64,000 bases of DNA from Bacteroidota bacterium (GCA_018267095.1 JAFDZC010000004.1:124001-188000); one strand, 5' to 3'; counted from the stretch's first letter, positions 33,661-42,621 are shown. A program made the numbers and translations. The notes: a model not told the origin generated them from the sequence alone.

Positions 33661-34560
33661 TTATTTAGCTCTTGGATGAAATTGGTTAACAATGCGCGTA
33701 AGATGACGACGATCGAGATGGACATAGACTTCAGTAGTTGTAATTGATTCATGTCCGAGCATCATTTGAATCGAACGCAAATCGGCTCCATTTTCAAGTA
33801 AATGGGTTGCAAAGGAATGTCTGAAAGTGTGTGGACTAATGACTTTTTCTAAACCTATATTCTTAGCCAAATCTCTTATGATCGTAAAAATCATGGCGCG
33901 CGTGAGTTTACCGCCTCGACGGTTCAGAAACAAAATATCCTCAGAACCCTTTTTAACTGTTAACTGTGAACGAATCTGCTGTTGGTATATATTGACATAG
34001 CGTTGCGTTGTTGCTCCAATCGGTACAAATCGCTGCTTGTTTCCTTTCCCGGTAATCTTTACAAATCCTTCATCAAAAAAAAGGTCGGAAATCTTTAATT
34101 CTGTAAGCTCAGAAACGCGCAAACCACAACCATAAAGTGTTTCCAAAATAGCCCGATTGCGTTCTCCTTCAGGCTTACTCAAATCAATTGCCGCAATAAG
34201 ACGATCAATTTCAGAGACAGAAAGTGTATCTGGCAACTTTCGTCCTACACGCGGAGCCTCGATAAGAGCTAAAGGGTCATCACTGCGATAATCTTCAAAC
34301 AGCAAGTAAGAGAAAAAACTCTTTAAACCTGAAATAATACGAGCCTGAGAACGGGCATTTAGTTCTTTTGAAATCTGATAAATAAAATCCTGCAATGCTT
34401 CTGAAGTAATTTTGTCAGGAGAAACATTCAATTTATGGTCTTTCAAAAATTCACATAAACGAAGAATGTCAAATGTATAATTCTCAATAGTATTCTTAGA
34501 CAAACCCCGTTCAATCTTCAAATAAGATTTGTAGCTTTTGATATAAGAGTCCCAATTCAT
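33661..34560 (-). CDS. xerD: site-specific tyrosine recombinase XerD
   Basis: The product is 299 residues from MNWDSYIKSYKSYL (ATG at 34560). It has a SAM-like core-binding N-terminal domain and a catalytic domain with the six conserved residues: Arg in CGLRVSEL, Lys in KITGKGNKQRF, His-Arg in SPHTFRHSFATHL, His in MLGHES and the nucleophile Tyr in TTTEVYVHLD. XerD resolves chromosome dimers at dif with XerC and FtsK. No mobile-element genes lie beside it, and the length and N-terminus fit the housekeeping enzyme rather than an integrase. A longer frame to 34578 adds only FYIGY-type residues. Confidence 0.9.
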   Translation of the reverse strand: MNWDSYIKSYKSYLKIERGLSKNTIENYTFDILRLCEFLKDHKLNVSPDKITSEALQDFIYQISKELNARSQARIISGLKSFFSYLLFEDYRSDDPLALIEAPRVGRKLPDTLSVSEIDRLIAAIDLSKPEGERNRAILETLYGCGLRVSELTELKISDLFFDEGFVKITGKGNKQRFVPIGATTQRYVNIYQQQIRSQLTVKKGSEDILFLNRRGGKLTRAMIFTIIRDLAKNIGLEKVISPHTFRHSFATHLLENGADLRSIQMMLGHESITTTEVYVHLDRRHLTRIVNQFHPRAK

Positions 34561-34578
34561 ATAGCCAATATAAAACAA

Positions 34579-34608
34579 AAAAGCCTCTCATATGAGAGGC
34601 TTTTCTTA
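34579..34608 (-). terminator. terminator after the barrel protein gene
   Basis: AAGCCTCTCATATGAGAGGCTT is an almost uninterrupted palindrome (34581-34602), followed on the minus strand by a T run. It lies between the outer-membrane protein stop and the xerD start. Confidence 0.85.
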
Positions 34609-34623
34609 TTCGGTAATACTAGA

Positions 34624-35220
34624 TTACAATTTGTAAAGCAATCCGAAAGAGATTGAAGACATATCAAGACCCAATCCGAATTTGTTAGTTTTGTCAGCAC
34701 CCTTACCACCGTTGTCGTTAGATGAATAACCTAAACCACCCCAAGTAGAAGTAAGAGCAAAGTTGCTAGAAACGAAATAGTTCAAACCAACTGGAACATT
34801 GATTCCGATTTCTTTAGTTGTAGCATCACCACCACCAACTTCAACTTTAGTTGACATGTAAGAGATGTTACCTCCGATAGAAAGTGAAAACTTGTCAGCA
34901 GGAGTGAACAAGTATTTTGCACCAGCAGCGATACCGAAACCTGAAGTTTTAGTTTCTACACCAGCAGCATTAGTATCTTTACCTGATTTGAAGCTTAAGC
35001 TACCCTCAAGTGCGATATTTTCTGTCAAGAAATAACCAACTCCCGGTGCTAAAGTTAAACCGTCAGATTTTACATCGCCAGTTTTTGAATTAGTAAGATT
35101 TGCAGTACCTGTAAGATACAAATCTCCTTGAGAAAAACCTTCAGATCCACCTTTTTTATCTTGCGCGTTAGCAAAAGAGAAAGCGAACACTGCAGCAACA
35201 GTTAAAATAATTTTTTTCAT
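34624..35220 (-). CDS. outer-membrane beta-barrel protein (porin-like)
   Basis: The 198-residue protein has a signal peptide (KKIILTVAAVFAFSFANAQ) and alternating amphipathic strands (DLYLTGTANLTNSKTG, ALEGSLSFKSGKDT, FGIAAGAKYLFTPADKFSLS, KFGLGLDMSSISFGLLYKL) ending in a hydrophobic C-terminal residue, the hallmark of small 8-strand barrels. Several conserved Gly-rich loops are Asn/Asp-rich. It is likely abundant in the outer membrane, as the strong -7 box and clean terminator suggest. The function, channel or anchor, is unknown. Confidence 0.82.
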   Translation of the reverse strand: MKKIILTVAAVFAFSFANAQDKKGGSEGFSQGDLYLTGTANLTNSKTGDVKSDGLTLAPGVGYFLTENIALEGSLSFKSGKDTNAAGVETKTSGFGIAAGAKYLFTPADKFSLSIGGNISYMSTKVEVGGGDATTKEIGINVPVGLNYFVSSNFALTSTWGGLGYSSNDNGGKGADKTNKFGLGLDMSSISFGLLYKL

Positions 35221-35247
35221 GTTCAGTTTTGTTTAAAATTAATAGTG

Positions 35248-35255
35248 CAAATATA
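35248..35255 (-). promoter_or_regulatory. -7 element of the barrel protein gene
   Basis: TATATTTG on the minus strand matches TAnnTTTG, 28 bases before the start at 35220. A TTTG occurs upstream but only about 14 bases away, so the -33 element is uncertain. Confidence 0.5.
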
Positions 35256-35739
35256 GAATAAATTGTTAACAAAAAAATTTTTATCCTTTTTTTTTACTTG
35301 TAACGGAACAAAACATCCAACAGAACGCACTAAATCAATACCTATATGTATTATACTATCATCTACAGTAAAGCAAATTTAAGGTTCGTAAACACACAAA
35401 TGTAAACTATGGAAATCCGCACAAATACTTGATTGTTCATATTTTCGCCCAAAAAATGTTCGACCACCTGTAAGTGATCTAAAAAAACCGATAATTGATT
35501 CGATAGTCTCGATAAACGACATAATTTCAACAGTTCAAGTTGTCAACTTTTTTATTAACATCGATTCTGAAAACTGTTAACAACTCAACTTTTTATATAA
35601 AAAAACAAACCATTCAACCCACAAACTTAATGTTAGTTGCCTGAATATTTGACGAATACCTATACAAAAAGAAAAGATATAAGACCATTAGTTATTGAAG
35701 TTGCTTTTTATTTAATTTGTATAGTACAAGAATTTAATC
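35256..35739. other. AT-rich intergenic stretch between barrel gene and aroQ
   Basis: The gap holds no convincing ORF. It contains AACAGTT (35529-35535) paired with AACTGTT (35572-35578), a small palindrome AAGTTGTCAACTT (35537-35549), and GTTAAC sites, any of which could be regulatory. A TTAATTTG near 35712-35719 is one base off the -7 consensus for aroQ. No riboswitch or RNA gene was recognised. Confidence 0.4.
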
Positions 35740-36153
35740 ATGAAAATCATCATCATCAACGGCCCAAACCTAAACCTTTTAGGGCAACGCGAACCCGAAA
35801 CCTACGGAAATCTGTCTTTTGAATCTTATTTTAAAGAACTCCAAAACCAATTTCCGAATGTTGCACTATTCTATTATCAAAGCAATATCGAAGGGGAAAT
35901 CATTGATAAAATTCAAGAAGTTGGCTTTGATTATGACGGAATTATTCTGAATGCTGCCGCTTACACACATACTTCTGTCGGAATTGCCGATGCGGTTAAA
36001 GCTGTAAAAACACCCGTGATTGAAGTACATATTTCAAATACATACGCCCGAGAAGAATTTCGTCATCAATCCTTCATCGCACCCAATGCCAGCGGAATCA
36101 TTATTGGTTTTGGTCTGAACAGTTACCGCTTAGCAATACAATCCTTTATTTAA
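35740..36153 (+). CDS. aroQ: type II 3-dehydroquinate dehydratase
   Basis: The 137-residue enzyme converts 3-dehydroquinate to 3-dehydroshikimate in aromatic amino acid synthesis, in the cytoplasm as a dodecamer. Family marks are INGPNLNLLGQREPETYG with the catalytic Tyr at the end, the flexible loop Arg, ILNAAAYTHTSVGIADA, the catalytic His in VEVHISNTYAREEFRHQS and the C-terminal helix. It lies divergent from xerD and the barrel gene and 6 bases upstream of the DUF5686 gene. Confidence 0.95.
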   Translation: MKIIIINGPNLNLLGQREPETYGNLSFESYFKELQNQFPNVALFYYQSNIEGEIIDKIQEVGFDYDGIILNAAAYTHTSVGIADAVKAVKTPVIEVHISNTYAREEFRHQSFIAPNASGIIIGFGLNSYRLAIQSFI

Positions 36154-36159
36154 TGAACC

Positions 36160-38637
36160 ATGAAAAAAATTATCTGCCTTCTATTTTTGTTAAACGCCAC
36201 AATCAATATTGCTCAAATCAAGGGCAAAATTACAGACGCTCAAAACCAGCCTATTCCTGCGGTTAGTATTCACGTTGAAAACACCTATGTTGGAACCATC
36301 TCAAATGATATGGGCGCATACGAACTGAATTACAATTCAAAAGAATCATTTGTAATTGTATATCAGTGCTTGGGATACAAAACGGCAAAAATCACATTAA
36401 AACCCGATGACTCGCGCAACAATGTGAACGTTCAATTGCAAGAAGAAAACTACCAGCTCAATACTGTGGTGATTGACCCCAAAAACAATCCGGCCAATCA
36501 AATTATCCGTTTGGCCATCAAAAACAAAAAAGATAACTCTGAAAGTGCCGGAGCCTTTAATGCCGATTTTTATTCGCGAGGAATTTTCAGAATTAAAGAT
36601 GCTCCCAAAAAAATCTTAGGCCAAAAGCTCGATTCGTTTGACGAAATACTCGATTCAACCCGAAGTGGCGTTTTGTATTTGTCTGAAACGGTTTCAAAAA
36701 TCTCCTACAAAAAGCCCGACAAGCTCAAAGAAACCATCATTGCTTCAAAAGTGAGCGGAAATGACAAAGGTTTTAGCTTCAACAGTGCGGCATCGGCCAA
36801 CTTTGATTTGTATGAAAACTATATTGATTTGGGCACCAAAGCCATCTCACCTATTGCCGACAATGCTTTTAACTACTACAAATACAAAATTGAAAGCTCA
36901 TTTTTTGATCAGAACAACGTCCAAATTAATAAAATCAAGGTAACGCCCAAACGAAATTCTGAACCTGTTTTTGAAGGCTACCTATATATAGTAGAAGATT
37001 CATGGGCTATTTACGCTTGCGAATTGACCACCAATGGCAAACAAGTTCAAATGCCAATAATGAATTCAATGACCATCAAACAAAATTTCAGTTATAATCA
37101 AGCCAATAAAATTTGGTCAAAAAACGCCCAAACACTAGATTTTTCTGCGGGCTTTATGGGCATCAACATCAACGGGCGCTTTACCTATGTGTATACCAAT
37201 TATGAATTTGAACCTAAATTTACGCGTAAAACGTTCTCCGGTCCGGTGTTGAGCTTTGCCGCCGAATCGAATAAAAAGGACGACACCTATTGGAATCAAT
37301 TTCGCCCGGTTCCGTTAACCGCTGAAGAAACCAACGACTACCTCAAAAAAGATGCGTTGCAAACAAAGAAGAAATCTAAAGTCTACTTAGATTCGATAGA
37401 TGCCAAAAGCAATCGCTTCAAAATAGACGATGTCATCGGAGGATATCAGTATAAAAACTCCTTTAAAAAATGGCGAATTGAATATGAAGGTTTAATTAAA
37501 GGTGTGAGTTTTAATACCGTACAAGGTTGGGATTTGTCAACAAGTTTGGGTTATTTCAAAAGTGACCCTGACAAAAGAACGCAATCCAACATCAAAGCCG
37601 AAATGGATTATGGTTTGGCCGAGAAAAAGTTCAGAGGTTTTGTCAACTACTATAACAAATTTGAGAACATCCACCACAGCGAACTTGTGCTTTGTGGCGG
37701 TAGACAAGCCTTACAGTTCAATGGCAACAAACCCATCAATAAAGTAGTAAACACCGTGAGTACCTTGTTTTTTGAGGACAATTACATGAAGTTATACGAA
37801 TCTAATTTTGTGGGCGGAATTTTTAACCGCGAATGGTTCAACGGATTTTGGCTCAAAACCGAATTGTATTACTCCGAACGAAAACCCTTGTTCAACCACA
37901 CCGATTATGTGACGCTCAATGTTGCGGATAAAAATTATACCTCTAATAATCCACTGGCTCCGGAGCTGGAAAATTCTGCAGCGATTGTCAAACACAATTT
38001 GGTCAAGATTAGACTTGGTGCCAAATTTAATTTCGGACAAGAATATTGGTTGCGTCCCGATGGCAAATTCAATTTGTCGAACGATCTATATCCAACGCTG
38101 CAAATCAATTTTGAAAAAGGATTGGCTGGCAATGAAAGCCAATACAACTACGACCACCTGAGTGCCCAAATCACTTATAACCGAACCTTGGGCAACAAAG
38201 GAAATTTATCGATGCGCGCCAACGCCGGTAAATTCTATCGTGCCGATAACATCTCCTTTGTAGATTATAAACATTTCAATGGCAACCGCACGTATGTGGG
38301 CACTGAAGAGCAATACCTCAACCGATTCAATTTGTTAACATATTATATAGCCAGTACCAACGATGCCTATTTTGAATTCCATGCCGAGCACAACGACAAC
38401 GGTTATATTACCAACAAACTACCACTCATTAATTTGTTGCATTCAACCTTGGTTTTGGGCTACCATAATTTGTCGGTTCCAGAGCGCAGTCCTTATCACG
38501 AATATACCGTCGGGCTTGACCAACTGGGTTTTGGAAAATTTAAAATCTTCCGTCTAGATTACATCCACTCCTATCAAAGCGGACATCAAGAAGACGGCGT
38601 GATTTTCGGGCTAAAAATTTTGGATGCTTTTAATTAA
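36160..38637 (+). CDS. DUF5686 outer-membrane protein with carboxypeptidase-regulatory-like domain
   Basis: This 825-residue protein has a signal peptide (KKIICLLFLLNATINIAQ), a carboxypeptidase-regulatory-like domain at ~20-100 (IKGKITDAQNQPIPAVSIHV to INTVV-type end) and a long DUF5686 region, predicted to form a beta barrel ending in a beta-rich, aromatic strand. The family is common in Bacteroidota, and its substrate is unknown. It is 6 bases downstream of aroQ, so it may be read from that transcript, with no evident metabolic link. Its stop overlaps the stop of the convergent CDF transporter within TTAA (38634-38637). Confidence 0.82.
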   Translation: MKKIICLLFLLNATINIAQIKGKITDAQNQPIPAVSIHVENTYVGTISNDMGAYELNYNSKESFVIVYQCLGYKTAKITLKPDDSRNNVNVQLQEENYQLNTVVIDPKNNPANQIIRLAIKNKKDNSESAGAFNADFYSRGIFRIKDAPKKILGQKLDSFDEILDSTRSGVLYLSETVSKISYKKPDKLKETIIASKVSGNDKGFSFNSAASANFDLYENYIDLGTKAISPIADNAFNYYKYKIESSFFDQNNVQINKIKVTPKRNSEPVFEGYLYIVEDSWAIYACELTTNGKQVQMPIMNSMTIKQNFSYNQANKIWSKNAQTLDFSAGFMGININGRFTYVYTNYEFEPKFTRKTFSGPVLSFAAESNKKDDTYWNQFRPVPLTAEETNDYLKKDALQTKKKSKVYLDSIDAKSNRFKIDDVIGGYQYKNSFKKWRIEYEGLIKGVSFNTVQGWDLSTSLGYFKSDPDKRTQSNIKAEMDYGLAEKKFRGFVNYYNKFENIHHSELVLCGGRQALQFNGNKPINKVVNTVSTLFFEDNYMKLYESNFVGGIFNREWFNGFWLKTELYYSERKPLFNHTDYVTLNVADKNYTSNNPLAPELENSAAIVKHNLVKIRLGAKFNFGQEYWLRPDGKFNLSNDLYPTLQINFEKGLAGNESQYNYDHLSAQITYNRTLGNKGNLSMRANAGKFYRADNISFVDYKHFNGNRTYVGTEEQYLNRFNLLTYYIASTNDAYFEFHAEHNDNGYITNKLPLINLLHSTLVLGYHNLSVPERSPYHEYTVGLDQLGFGKFKIFRLDYIHSYQSGHQEDGVIFGLKILDAFN

Positions 38638-39506
38638 TCTTCGTGTGGCTCAATGTGAATGAGTACATGCCCCAATTGCGGAATTTGAGCGCGCAAAGTA
38701 TCTTTGAGCAAATGAGCAATGTCATGACCTTCTTTAACCGAAATATGGGCATTCACTACCGCGTGTAAATCGACATGATATTTCATACCCGCTTTTCTGA
38801 TAAAGCACTTTTCGGTATCGATAACACCTTCAACGGTTGATGAAACCCGACGGATTTCGTCAATCAAATCGTCATAAACGTGTTCGTCCATGATTTCGCC
38901 CAAAGCCGGACGAAAAATCAAGTAACTATTGTAGATAATGAAACCCGAGGCAAACAGTGCGGCCCAATCATCGGCTGATTCATAACCCGGCCCTAAAAAA
39001 AGCGCAATCGATATTCCGACAAAAGCGGCCACCGAAGTAATCGCATCGCTGCGGTGGTGCCAAGCGTCGGCCTCGAGCGCTGAGCTATTGGTCTGTTTGC
39101 TGCGTTTGAGCACTAATCGATAAGAGTATTCTTTCCAGATGATGATGACACCCAAAACAATCAAAGTCCATTTTTCAGGAAGTCGGTGTGGTGTACCTAT
39201 ATTAATAATACTCTCGTAAGCAATCACAGTCGCGGTGGTAATCAAAAACACCACAACCAAAAAGGTAATCAGCGGTTCCGCCCTACCGTGTCCGTAGGGA
39301 TGATTATCATCAGCCGGTTTGTTGGCATATTTGATTCCGAATAATACCAAAAGCGATGAGAATACATCGGTCGTAGATTCTAAAGCATCGGCTATAAGCG
39401 CATACGAATTTCCGAAAAATCCCGCCAATCCTTTGACCAGCGCCAGACCCAAGTTTCCGAAGATACTAAAATATGTGGCTTTAACGGCGGTCTGTTCGTG
39501 ATTCAT
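38634..39506 (-). CDS. cation diffusion facilitator transporter
   Basis: This 290-residue protein has about five to six membrane segments and the CDF metal-site motifs: IADALESTTDVFSS in TM2 (Asp residues in place of the usual His-x3-Asp pair), HPYGHGRAEPL after it, and DAWHHRSDAITS in TM5. A cytoplasmic C-terminal domain has the ferredoxin-like fold (IRKAGMKYHVDLHAVVNAHI). It exports Zn2+, Fe2+, Mn2+ or similar ions against the proton gradient at the inner membrane; the metal cannot be fixed from sequence. It is last in a four-gene minus-strand operon with murA, 8 bases downstream of it. Confidence 0.88.
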   Translation of the reverse strand: MNHEQTAVKATYFSIFGNLGLALVKGLAGFFGNSYALIADALESTTDVFSSLLVLFGIKYANKPADDNHPYGHGRAEPLITFLVVVFLITTATVIAYESIINIGTPHRLPEKWTLIVLGVIIIWKEYSYRLVLKRSKQTNSSALEADAWHHRSDAITSVAAFVGISIALFLGPGYESADDWAALFASGFIIYNSYLIFRPALGEIMDEHVYDDLIDEIRRVSSTVEGVIDTEKCFIRKAGMKYHVDLHAVVNAHISVKEGHDIAHLLKDTLRAQIPQLGHVLIHIEPHED

Positions 39507-39514
39507 AGCTATAG

Positions 39515-40822
39515 TTATACGCGAACGATGTTGGCGCCGAGCGCTCTGAGTCGCTCATCAATACGTTCGTAACCGCGGTCAATTTGTTCAATGTTTTGAA
39601 TCGTGCTCGTTCCTTTGGCTGAAAGTGCAGCAATGAGCAATGAGATTCCGGCGCGAATATCTGGCGAGGACATCGTTGTAGCTTTGAGTTGTGATTTAAA
39701 ATCGTGCCCCATTACCACCGCGCGATGCGGATCACACAACATAATCTTGGCGCCCATATCGATGAGTTTGTCTACAAAGAACAAACGGCTTTCGAACATT
39801 TTTTGGTGAATCAACACATCGCCATTGGCTTGTGTAGCCACCACCAAAACAATACTCAACAAATCCGGAGTAAAGCCTGGCCAAGGTGCATCGGCGATGG
39901 TTAAAATTGATCCGTCAATATCAGTTTTGATTTGATACGTTTCGTGGGTTGGAATAAAAATATCGTCTCCGCGGCGCTCTAAAGTAATCCCGAGTTTTCT
40001 AAAAACACTCGGAATCACGCCCAGATTATCCCAGCTTACATCTTTAATGGTAATTTCACTGCGCGTCATCGCGGCGAGTCCAATCCAGCTGCCGATTTCA
40101 ATCATATCCGGCAAAATGGTATGCGTACATCCGCCCAAAGATGCAACGCCTTCAATGGTGAGTAAATTAGAACCTACTCCGTGAATTTTAGCACCCATCG
40201 AGTTGAGCATTTTACACAATTGTTGCAAGTAAGGCTCACAGGCTGCGTTGTAAATCGTGGTGGTTCCTTTGGCCAAAACCGCTGCCATGACAACGTTGGC
40301 GGTTCCGGTAACCGAGGCTTCATCGAGCAACATATAAGTTCCGGTCAAACCTTCAGGCGCTTCTACTCCGTAGAAATGGTCTTCGCGGTTGTAGCGGAAT
40401 TTTGCCCCTAAGTTGATGAACCCTTCAAAGTGCGTGTCCAAACGACGACGCCCGATTTTGTCACCGCCCGGCTTGGGAATATATCCTTTGCCATAACGTG
40501 CCAACAGCGGGCCGACAATCATAATCGAGCCGCGCAATGAGCCGCCTTCTTTTTTAAAAGCTTCGGTTTCAAGATAACCCACATTGACTTCGTCTGACTG
40601 AAATGTGATCGAACCTTGTCCGTTGCGCTGCATTTTTACACCCAAATTGCCTAGCAAAGTAATGAGCTTATTGACATCAATGATGTCGGGTATATTGTTG
40701 ATGGTTACTTTTTCGGGAGTGAGCAAAACAGCACACAATATTTGCAATGCTTCATTTTTAGCGCCTTGTGGTTTTACTTCACCTTTGAGACGGATGCCTC
40801 CTTCAATTTTAAATGTTCCCAT
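39515..40822 (-). CDS. murA: UDP-N-acetylglucosamine 1-carboxyvinyltransferase, Asp-type
   Basis: MurA transfers enolpyruvate from PEP to UDP-GlcNAc, the first committed step of peptidoglycan synthesis. The 435-residue protein has the family's opening IEGGIRLKGEVKPQGAKNEA with the conserved Lys-Asn, the RGSIMIVGPLLARYGKG stretch and the second half repeat. At the loop that carries catalytic Cys115 in E. coli (PGGCTIG) it has PGGDKIGRRRLD, so the Cys is Asp121 (codon at 40460-40462, GAC). In other bacteria this Cys-to-Asp form is active and resists fosfomycin. It sits 25 bases after DUF4290 in an operon. Confidence 0.95.
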   Translation of the reverse strand: MGTFKIEGGIRLKGEVKPQGAKNEALQILCAVLLTPEKVTINNIPDIIDVNKLITLLGNLGVKMQRNGQGSITFQSDEVNVGYLETEAFKKEGGSLRGSIMIVGPLLARYGKGYIPKPGGDKIGRRRLDTHFEGFINLGAKFRYNREDHFYGVEAPEGLTGTYMLLDEASVTGTANVVMAAVLAKGTTTIYNAACEPYLQQLCKMLNSMGAKIHGVGSNLLTIEGVASLGGCTHTILPDMIEIGSWIGLAAMTRSEITIKDVSWDNLGVIPSVFRKLGITLERRGDDIFIPTHETYQIKTDIDGSILTIADAPWPGFTPDLLSIVLVVATQANGDVLIHQKMFESRLFFVDKLIDMGAKIMLCDPHRAVVMGHDFKSQLKATTMSSPDIRAGISLLIAALSAKGTSTIQNIEQIDRGYERIDERLRALGANIVRV

Positions 40823-40847
40823 AAATCAATTTCCTTTTACCTTTTAA

Positions 40848-41570
40848 TTACTGAGGCTTATTTTGGTTGTTATTTTTTTTCTGAAAGTTCTTGCCTTTTT
40901 TGTTCTTGTGGTTCTTTCCGTTGTTGCTGTTATTCTGATTGCTTTTGTTGGAAGCTTTTTTGTTGGTGCGCATCAAGTCAGTCGTATTGACCAATTCTTC
41001 ATCGCCTTGCATCAAATTGATTTTTCCGCCAGACAACTCATAAAGATGCTCAAAAATAACATCGTCTTTGACCGTGTCTTTGTTCCAACTCAAAAAGCTT
41101 TTTTTCATGTGGTTGGCAATCACTTTGATGAGCGCGCTTTTGAGTTCGCCTTCTTCCCAACGGTTGGCCACATCAATCATGTATTTGATGTTGTTGCCAT
41201 AAAAACGATATTTCGGAAAGTTTTGCGGATACGGCAGCGGATCGGGCTTGAGCTGCAAAACCTCGCGCGAAGGAATCGGATACGGCGAATCTACGTCCAA
41301 TTTAAAATCAGACATGATAAAAATCTGATCCCACAACTTGTGCTGAAAATCAGGTACGTCGCGCAAATGCGGATTCAAACTGCCCATTACTTGAATGATG
41401 TAGCGAGCCAGCTTGTTGCGCTCTTCGCGATCTTGAATTTCAACCGCCTGATCGATGAGTTTGTGCAAATGGCGTCCGTATTCCGGGATGATTAAATGTT
41501 TTCGCTCTGAATTGTACTCCAGATTAAAAACCACATCGGCAGCGTTTTCTTTGATGTATTTTGAATGCAT
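40848..41570 (-). CDS. DUF4290 protein with Asn/Lys-rich tail
   Basis: This 240-residue protein belongs to DUF4290, found across Bacteroidota, often next to murA. The N-terminal ~195 residues are a compact helical domain (VFNLEYNSERKHLIIPEYGR, DQAVEIQDREERNKLARYII, SLNPHLRDVPDFQHKLWDQI). The last ~45 residues are low complexity, rich in Asn and Lys (NKKASNKSNQNNSNNGKNHK), probably disordered. The function is unknown. It lies between DUF493 (2 bases upstream) and murA, which suggests a link to wall synthesis or a general housekeeping role. Confidence 0.85.
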   Translation of the reverse strand: MHSKYIKENAADVVFNLEYNSERKHLIIPEYGRHLHKLIDQAVEIQDREERNKLARYIIQVMGSLNPHLRDVPDFQHKLWDQIFIMSDFKLDVDSPYPIPSREVLQLKPDPLPYPQNFPKYRFYGNNIKYMIDVANRWEEGELKSALIKVIANHMKKSFLSWNKDTVKDDVIFEHLYELSGGKINLMQGDEELVNTTDLMRTNKKASNKSNQNNSNNGKNHKNKKGKNFQKKNNNQNKPQ

Positions 41571-41572
41571 AT

Positions 41573-41860
41573 TTATAGCGAAATAATCCCTTCAACCACT
41601 GATACTTCTTGATATTTGCTGATGATTTCGTCTGAATCTTTCATCGTTACATCAACAGAAATACTGGTGAATTTTCCGGTTTTGGATTTGGTAGTTTTGA
41701 TTACGGCGCCCATACAATCAAACGCATCTTCAACTTGTTTGATTTTGGACGAATCGGTAGGCACAATAAACTTGAACAGATATTCGGCGGGCCAAACGGG
41801 GTTGTTCAGGTCTAATTCTACTTTGAGGCGCTCGTAGAATTCTTGGGTTTTGTTATCCAT
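41573..41860 (-). CDS. DUF493 (YbeD-like) protein
   Basis: This 95-residue ferredoxin-like alpha/beta protein matches DUF493/YbeD (AEYLFKFIVPTDSSKIKQVE, TGKFTSISVDVTMKDSDEII). YbeD-like proteins have an allosteric-domain-like fold of uncertain role. It is the first gene of the DUF493-DUF4290-murA-CDF operon, with a consensus -7 TATATTTG on the minus strand just upstream (41881-41888). Confidence 0.85.
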   Translation of the reverse strand: MDNKTQEFYERLKVELDLNNPVWPAEYLFKFIVPTDSSKIKQVEDAFDCMGAVIKTTKSKTGKFTSISVDVTMKDSDEIISKYQEVSVVEGIISL

Positions 41861-41880
41861 TTTTCTGTTTAAAATAAAGG

Positions 41881-41888
41881 CAAATATA
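41881..41888 (-). promoter_or_regulatory. -7 element of the DUF493-DUF4290-murA-CDF operon
   Basis: TATATTTG on the minus strand matches TAnnTTTG about 21 bases before the DUF493 start. No clear -33 TTTG. Confidence 0.5.
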
Positions 41889-41971
41889 GGGCATTGATTT
41901 AAGATTTTTTGACTTCGCGGTGAGGTTTTTTGCGTTTGACATTTTTTTAACCCAGCTGATTTTTTTAAATC

Positions 41972-41993
41972 TAGATTTGTTTGAGTAGATTTG
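41972..41993 (+). promoter_or_regulatory. tandem -7 elements before the P-loop gene
   Basis: TAGATTTG occurs twice, at 41972-41979 and 41986-41993, 14 bases apart. Both fit TAnnTTTG. If the second is used, transcription starts near 41998-42000, which excludes the TTG at 41991 and favours the GTG at 42012 as start codon. Confidence 0.5.
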
Positions 41994-42011
41994 CCGCTTA
42001 TTTCAAAATCA

Positions 42012-42548
42012 GTGGCTCAAGAAATCATCGTGCTTATTGGCGGTCCGGGCACCGGAAAAACCACCATCATCGAAGGACTCAAAGCAAAAGGATACTGTTG
42101 TTATCCCGAGATTTCGCGCGAGATTACTCTTGAAGCCAAGAAGCAAGGCATCGAACAATTGTTTCTTGAAAAGCCGCTCCTGTTTAGTGAATTATTGCTC
42201 GAAGGCCGAAAAAAGCAACACCAAAATGCACTGGCCGAACCACATGAGCGCGTTTTTATCGATCGCGGAATTCCCGACATTTTAGCTTATATGCACTACA
42301 TCGGTGATAGCTATCCGGCCTTTTTTGATGCTGCTTGTCGCGAACATTTGTACCACAAAATTTTCATCTTACCACCTTGGGAAGAAATATACGAATCAGA
42401 TGCTGAGCGCTACGAAAACTACGAGCAAGCCAAACTCATCTACAATCATTTGGTAGAAACCTATTCGCATTATGGCTATCAGTTGACCGAAGTTCCGAAA
42501 GACTCGGTTGAAAAACGCATTGAGTTTATTTTAAATTCGCTCACTTAG
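42012..42548 (+). CDS. AAA_28-type P-loop NTP-binding protein
   Basis: From the GTG at 42012 the product is 178 residues. It starts almost directly with the Walker A strand (EIIVLIGGPGTGKTTIIEGL) and has an acidic Walker B-like segment (RVFIDRGIPDILAYMHYIGD). It resembles the AAA_28 family of small ATP-binding proteins related to the NadR kinase fold; the substrate is unknown. The TTG at 41991 would lie within the promoter's -7 box, so the GTG is preferred. The gene is divergent from the murA operon and is followed by the operator array of the HTH gene. Confidence 0.75.
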   Translation: MAQEIIVLIGGPGTGKTTIIEGLKAKGYCCYPEISREITLEAKKQGIEQLFLEKPLLFSELLLEGRKKQHQNALAEPHERVFIDRGIPDILAYMHYIGDSYPAFFDAACREHLYHKIFILPPWEEIYESDAERYENYEQAKLIYNHLVETYSHYGYQLTEVPKDSVEKRIEFILNSLT

Positions 42549-42602
42549 TAGCTTATTCTACATTTTCTTTTTTTAGAAATCCGTTTTCAAATTATCAGCT
42601 GT

Positions 42603-42621
42603 AATTGTCTCAGCGACAATT
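42603..42621. promoter_or_regulatory. small inverted repeat downstream of the P-loop gene
   Basis: AATTGTC / GACAATT with loop TCAGC followed by TTTT. It may be a weak terminator of the P-loop gene, or an outlying half-site related to the TGTC/GACA array that follows. Confidence 0.4.

Noticed and set aside
33661-34560. Phage-type integrase interpretation of the tyrosine recombinase
   Set aside because: Length and motifs fit housekeeping XerD, and no attachment repeats, phage or transposon genes lie nearby.
40863-41495. Plus-strand ORF of 210 codons opposite DUF4290
   Set aside because: A shadow of the DUF4290 frame; hydrophobic look arises from the reverse complement of Asn/Lys codons.
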